DNA of 64,000 nt. It comes from DAOUAT01 sp964551735 (GTDB lineage: Bacteria > Chloroflexota > Anaerolineae > CG2-30-64-16). The notes beneath the pieces are model-generated. The model had not been told where the DNA came from. It ran no database searches and was given only the letters and a program-made list of their open reading frames with translations. Shown in pieces: positions 63,562-64,000 of this stretch; position 1 is the first letter of the stretch; every line of letters begins with the position of its first letter. The position numbers were made by a program, and so were the translations under genes. The stretch spans positions 248,001 through 312,000 of the forward strand of contig CAZKEF010000001.1 of NCBI GenBank assembly GCA_964551735.1. Reading direction: 5' to 3'.

Positions 63562-64000
63562 TCACCACTTAAACGTCGGCGTGCTCCGATAGGTCTCCGG
63601 CGCCAGGGTGAAGTCGTCAATGAGCTGGCACTTGAACTCAATGCCGGTGAGCGTGAAGAAGCGCTCCCACCCGATGCGGTCAATCCACTCGCCCATGCGT
63701 TCGTGCTTGTGCGCGTGTTTGGCCCAGGTTTCGATGATGTTGCGCACCGCTGTCACCGTTTCAGGCCAGCGTGGGGGATTGTTCGGCAGGAACGGGATCA
63801 CCAACCGCGAGAACTTGGGCGGCGTGCGCGCGCTGGACACCTTGCCGCCCACCCAGATCGAGACACCGTCGCCCACCGGATCGGCCAGCGGCATGCCGGG
63901 GCACATGGTGTAGCAGTTGCCGCAGTACATGCACTTTTCCGGGTTCACGATCAGCGACTTGGTCTTGGGATCGGGCCGGATGGCGCCGGTGGGGCACGCT
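63562..64000 (-). CDS. dsrB: Dissimilatory sulfite reductase beta subunit, C-terminal part
   Basis: The gene enters from beyond the window end; 145 codons are visible. The ferredoxin-like domain shows 'ACPTGAIRPD' followed by 'VNPEKCMYCGNCYTMCPGMPLADP', which binds the domain's [4Fe-4S] cluster. After it come 'DGVSIWVGGKVSSARTPPKFSRLVIPFLPN' and the C-terminal helical region ('GEWIDRIGWERFFTLTGIEF', 'STPTFKW'). DsrAB reduces sulfite with siroheme, passing sulfur to DsrC. dsrA should lie just outside the window, further upstream on this strand. Confidence 0.95.
   Translation of the reverse strand, partial: ACPTGAIRPDPKTKSLIVNPEKCMYCGNCYTMCPGMPLADPVGDGVSIWVGGKVSSARTPPKFSRLVIPFLPNNPPRWPETVTAVRNIIETWAKHAHKHERMGEWIDRIGWERFFTLTGIEFKCQLIDDFTLAPETYRSTPTFKW

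Overview
The window is a high-GC bacterial contig with one run of 100 Ns (31474-31573). Gene content suggests a member of the Chloroflexota, probably near the Anaerolineae or Caldilineae. The signs are CHAT/TPR/STAND proteins, an AfsR-type regulator, GPH-type sugar porters, a polyglycine-hydrolase-like repeat protein, and many short palindromic repeats. This placement is inferred from gene families; there is no rRNA to confirm it.

Layout. (1) 1-10.3 kb: a (+)-strand housekeeping and sugar-related stretch with an MscS fragment, META lipoprotein, EcsC-like protein, TIM-barrel isomerase-like protein, two MFS porters, saccharopine-dehydrogenase-like reductase, a decayed MazG and an esterase. (2) 10.6-23.7 kb: a compact five-gene operon behind a near-consensus promoter. 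It encodes a CHAT-TPR protein, two membrane-anchored solute-binding proteins that share an almost identical cytosolic N-terminal domain (one is a circularly permuted family-5 binding protein), a CHAT-NTPase, and a very large TPR/membrane/SH3b protein. No ABC permease or ABC ATPase accompanies the binding proteins. I think this is an undescribed sensor-protease system. (3) 23.7-35.3 kb: a Gld-type ABC system (ATPase, fused GldF-GldG, DUF4340), a GIN-domain lipoprotein, MFS and MATE exporters, DUF302 and DUF362 proteins, and two tRNAs. (4) 35.4-42.5 kb: an AfsR/SARP-like regulator and a secreted serine hydrolase whose catalytic domain carries two nested insertions.

(5) 42.5-64 kb: a (-)-strand dissimilatory sulfur cluster. 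In transcription order it runs dsrB (C-terminal end only), dsrD, dsrC, dsrM, dsrK, dsrJ-like, Rieske protein, monoheme cytochrome, Tat-exported molybdopterin oxidoreductase, dsrO-like ferredoxin, NrfD/dsrP-like, a 53-aa membrane protein, a second cytochrome, grpB, radical SAM, a second dsrM-like/dsrK-like pair, dsrE-like, ferredoxin, dsrN/cbiA and hemA. HemA and DsrN would serve siroheme synthesis and amidation for DsrAB. DsrC would carry the trisulfide to membrane-bound DsrMK. The Rieske-molybdoenzyme-NrfD block looks like an additional redox module placed where DsrOP normally stands. DsrD and DsrN favour the reductive (sulfite-reducing) direction.

Across the window, families of intergenic palindromes and short tandem repeats recur. 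Several copies lie in frame inside otherwise normal genes (mazG, afsR-like, hemA, GNAT, cbiA twice, radical SAM, cytochrome, nrfD, molybdoenzyme, Rieske), adding low-complexity peptides to the proteins. This resembles the palindromic elements known from Rickettsia proteins, but the repeat families here are different.
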